From NCBI GenBank assembly GCA_047635375.1, contig JBLIKP010000010.1:1-38615 (forward strand): a DNA stretch of 38,615 nucleotides, given 5' to 3'. Numbering within the stretch: the first letter of the stretch is position 1; the number at the start of each line of letters is the position of its first letter. The translations under genes were made by a program, and so were the position numbers. A model generated the notes under the pieces. It ran no database searches. It saw only the letters and a program-made list of their open reading frames with translations, and was not told the origin of the DNA. This stretch comes from JBLIKP01 sp047635375 (lineage in GTDB: Bacteria > Bacteroidota > Bacteroidia > Sphingobacteriales > Sphingobacteriaceae). Positions 36,780 through 38,615 of the stretch are shown piece by piece.

Positions 36780-38615
36780 TTGAATCCCTTGATCCCAACA
36801 TACGCTCAAATTATTCTTCCGCTGCCAGTGGGGACAGATTTCTCGTACGAGGTTCCAAATGAATTATTAAATGAAATAGGGGTTGGAAAAAGGGTGATAG
36901 TCCCCTTCGGGAAGAACAAACGTTACTCTGGAATTGTCAAAGAAATTCACCAAAATCCGCCTGTTTCTGTTAAAGTAAAATTTGTGGAGGAGGTGTTAGA
37001 TCAAAGCCCAATTATCAATGAAAATAATCTAAAATTTTGGGATTGGTTATCGGCCTATTACCTATGCCATATTGGAGAGGTGATGATTACGGCACTTCCA
37101 TCAGCATTAAAATTACAAAGTGAAACTAAAGTAATTGGCAATGTAAATCTTAACGACATCGACTCTGAAACGCTTACCGATAAAGAGTTTTTGATTCTTG
37201 AAGCACTAGAAGTACAGCCTGAACTTTCCCTTCATGAAATTCAGCAAATCTTAGGGCAAAAAACAATTTTCCCAATAATTCATGGACTTCTTAGGGATGG
37301 GTATGTGATAATTAAAGAAGATCTGAAGTCAAAATACAAACCGAAAACAGCAGCTTTCATTGACCTTAATCCGGCTTACGCCGATGAAAAATCTTTGGGC
37401 GAAGTATTTAATAACCTCTCAAAAGCCCCAAAGCAACTTGAAGCCTTAATGGCTTATTATGAAATTTGTAAGGGGAAATTTAAAAAAATAAGAAAGAAAA
37501 AACTTTCCGACCGGCTGTCATCGGCTTCAGGAATAAGTGGCCTAGTAAATAAGGAAATCCTTTTTGAGACTTCAGAAGAAATCTCCAGATTATCCGAAGC
37601 ATCAAGCGAATCTTTAATACCCAAATCTTTAAGTGATCATCAAGAAATTGCCATAAATCAAATTAGAGAAAACTTTAAGGAGAATCCGATTGGTCTACTT
37701 CACGGGGTTACTTCAAGTGGAAAAACAAATATTTACACCAAATTAATTCTTGAGACTATTGAGTTGGGAAAGCAGGCGCTTTACCTAATTCCAGAGATTG
37801 CATTAACCTCTCAAATCATTAATCGGTTAAAGTACTTTTTCGGAGATAAGATCGGGGTTTACCATAGCGGATTTAATGATCAGCAGCGGGTTGAAATATG
37901 GCATAAAGTTATTAGCGGAGAATTCAAAGTTATTCTGGGGGCCCGGTCGGCGTTGTTTTTGCCTTTTCAAGATTTAGGATTAATTGTGATTGATGAAGAA
38001 CACGACCCCTCTTTCAAGCAATACGATCCTGCACCAAGGTATCATGCCCGTGATGCATCCACGTATCTAGCACATTTACATGGGGCTAAAGTCCTTTTAG
38101 GATCTGCCACACCTGCATTTGAAACGATGTATAACGCTTTACGCGGAAAGTACAAACTAACCACGTTGGAGCACCGCTTTGGCAACCTTCCGCTCCCTTC
38201 CATGGAAGTCGTGAACCTACTCGAGGCTAGAAATAAACGGAAAATTACCGGGAGTTTTTCTCATCGTCTTTTGGAGGGAATAAAGGCTAAGTTGGACATC
38301 CGCGAACAGGTTATTTTGTTCCAAAACCGACGGGGTTATGTCCCTGTTCTACTTTGCGGCACGTGTGGAGATTCACTTGAGTGCAAAAACTGTGACGTTA
38401 CTTTAACTTATCACAAGCATTACCATACACTAAAATGTCACCTCTGCGGATACACGCAAAAACCGCTGGCCAAATGTCCTTCGTGCAAAAGTGACAAAAT
38501 GGAAATGAAAGGATTCGGGACCGAAAAAATTGAAGAGGAACTTAAAGAAATATTCCCCAAACATAAGATTGGTCGGCTCGATTGGGATGTAACAAGAACC
38601 AAAGGGTCACACTCA
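36780..38615 (+). CDS. priA: Primosomal protein N' (replication restart helicase PriA), partial
   Basis: A 3'-to-5' DNA helicase that reloads the replisome at stalled forks. 612 codons are present and the frame runs off the window; about 200 residues are missing. It has the N-terminal DNA-binding domain (YAQIILPLPVGTDFSYEVP, VGKRVIVPFGKNKRYSGIV), Walker A HGVTSSGKT, the DEEH box in VIDEEHDPSFKQYD, and HARDAS. GSATPAFET and FQNRRGY follow. The zinc-binding cysteines come as CGTCGDSLECKNC and then CHLCGY and CPSC. There is no ATG: in-frame candidates are TTG 36780 and TTG 36789; the latter gives I-P-T-Y-A-Q, nearest to the family start. It lies just behind the DUF423 gene. Confidence 0.95.
   Translation, partial: MNPLIPTYAQIILPLPVGTDFSYEVPNELLNEIGVGKRVIVPFGKNKRYSGIVKEIHQNPPVSVKVKFVEEVLDQSPIINENNLKFWDWLSAYYLCHIGEVMITALPSALKLQSETKVIGNVNLNDIDSETLTDKEFLILEALEVQPELSLHEIQQILGQKTIFPIIHGLLRDGYVIIKEDLKSKYKPKTAAFIDLNPAYADEKSLGEVFNNLSKAPKQLEALMAYYEICKGKFKKIRKKKLSDRLSSASGISGLVNKEILFETSEEISRLSEASSESLIPKSLSDHQEIAINQIRENFKENPIGLLHGVTSSGKTNIYTKLILETIELGKQALYLIPEIALTSQIINRLKYFFGDKIGVYHSGFNDQQRVEIWHKVISGEFKVILGARSALFLPFQDLGLIVIDEEHDPSFKQYDPAPRYHARDASTYLAHLHGAKVLLGSATPAFETMYNALRGKYKLTTLEHRFGNLPLPSMEVVNLLEARNKRKITGSFSHRLLEGIKAKLDIREQVILFQNRRGYVPVLLCGTCGDSLECKNCDVTLTYHKHYHTLKCHLCGYTQKPLAKCPSCKSDKMEMKGFGTEKIEEELKEIFPKHKIGRLDWDVTRTKGSHS

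Overview
The window looks like chromosome of a low-GC Bacteroidota bacterium, most likely from the Flavobacteriales. Four things point there. The promoters fit the Bacteroidota consensus TTG-N17-23-TAnnTTTG. Most start codons sit in A/T-rich leaders without a Shine-Dalgarno, although the 16S tail keeps an intact CCTCC. The gene content is typical: an OmpA protein with thrombospondin type-3 repeats, a DUF5723-like barrel, a B12-free methylmalonyl-CoA mutase large subunit, and the order rpmH-rnpA-S41 peptidase. A wza/wzc/cpsB-type exopolysaccharide module fits as well.

Layout. Positions 1-5000 hold an rRNA operon on the minus strand: 16S, tRNA-Ile(GAT), tRNA-Ala(TGC) and 23S, the last cut by the window edge. 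It is driven by three near-identical tandem promoters about 114 bp apart. Positions 5029-7128 are a small graveyard. A CotH-kinase-like gene on the minus strand is broken by many frameshifts. It abuts a Ser-rich secreted-protein gene on the plus strand that carries two in-frame stops and has lost its front end. Neither appears as one intact reading frame. Positions 7235-9072 hold dnaA with a long leader and a good promoter. Positions 9073-12425 (minus) hold a secreted lamin-tail-like protein, methylmalonyl-CoA mutase and a small membrane protein. Positions 12562-14225 (plus) hold an IscA/ErpA-type Fe-S carrier and a MacB-like permease.

Positions 14227-21657 (minus) form a six-gene polysaccharide cluster: UDP-glucose dehydrogenase, GalE, RfbB, a Wza-type exporter, a Wzc-type co-polymerase/BY-kinase and a CpsB-type phosphatase. 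It makes nucleotide sugars and controls export; no glycosyltransferases or flippase are in view. Positions 21748-27686 (plus) carry an outer-membrane barrel candidate, Kdo transferase, rpmH, rnpA (with no ATG/GTG/TTG start in a usable place), an S41 protease, a TauE/SafE transporter and tsaB. Positions 27744-36235 (minus) form a four-gene envelope operon with no assigned function: a membrane-anchored beta-propeller protein, a DUF5723-like barrel, a large lipoprotein, and a second DUF5723-like barrel fused to TSP3 repeats and an OmpA domain. Positions 36391-38615 (plus) hold a DUF423 membrane protein and priA, which runs off the end.

The most noteworthy points are the triple rRNA promoter with covarying initial-transcript hairpins, the reconstructed CotH pseudogene, the non-AUG rnpA start, the in-frame hexanucleotide repeat that sets the tyrosine number of the BY-kinase tail, and the uncharacterised four-gene envelope operon. 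No CRISPR array, prophage, insertion sequence or obvious defence system was seen.
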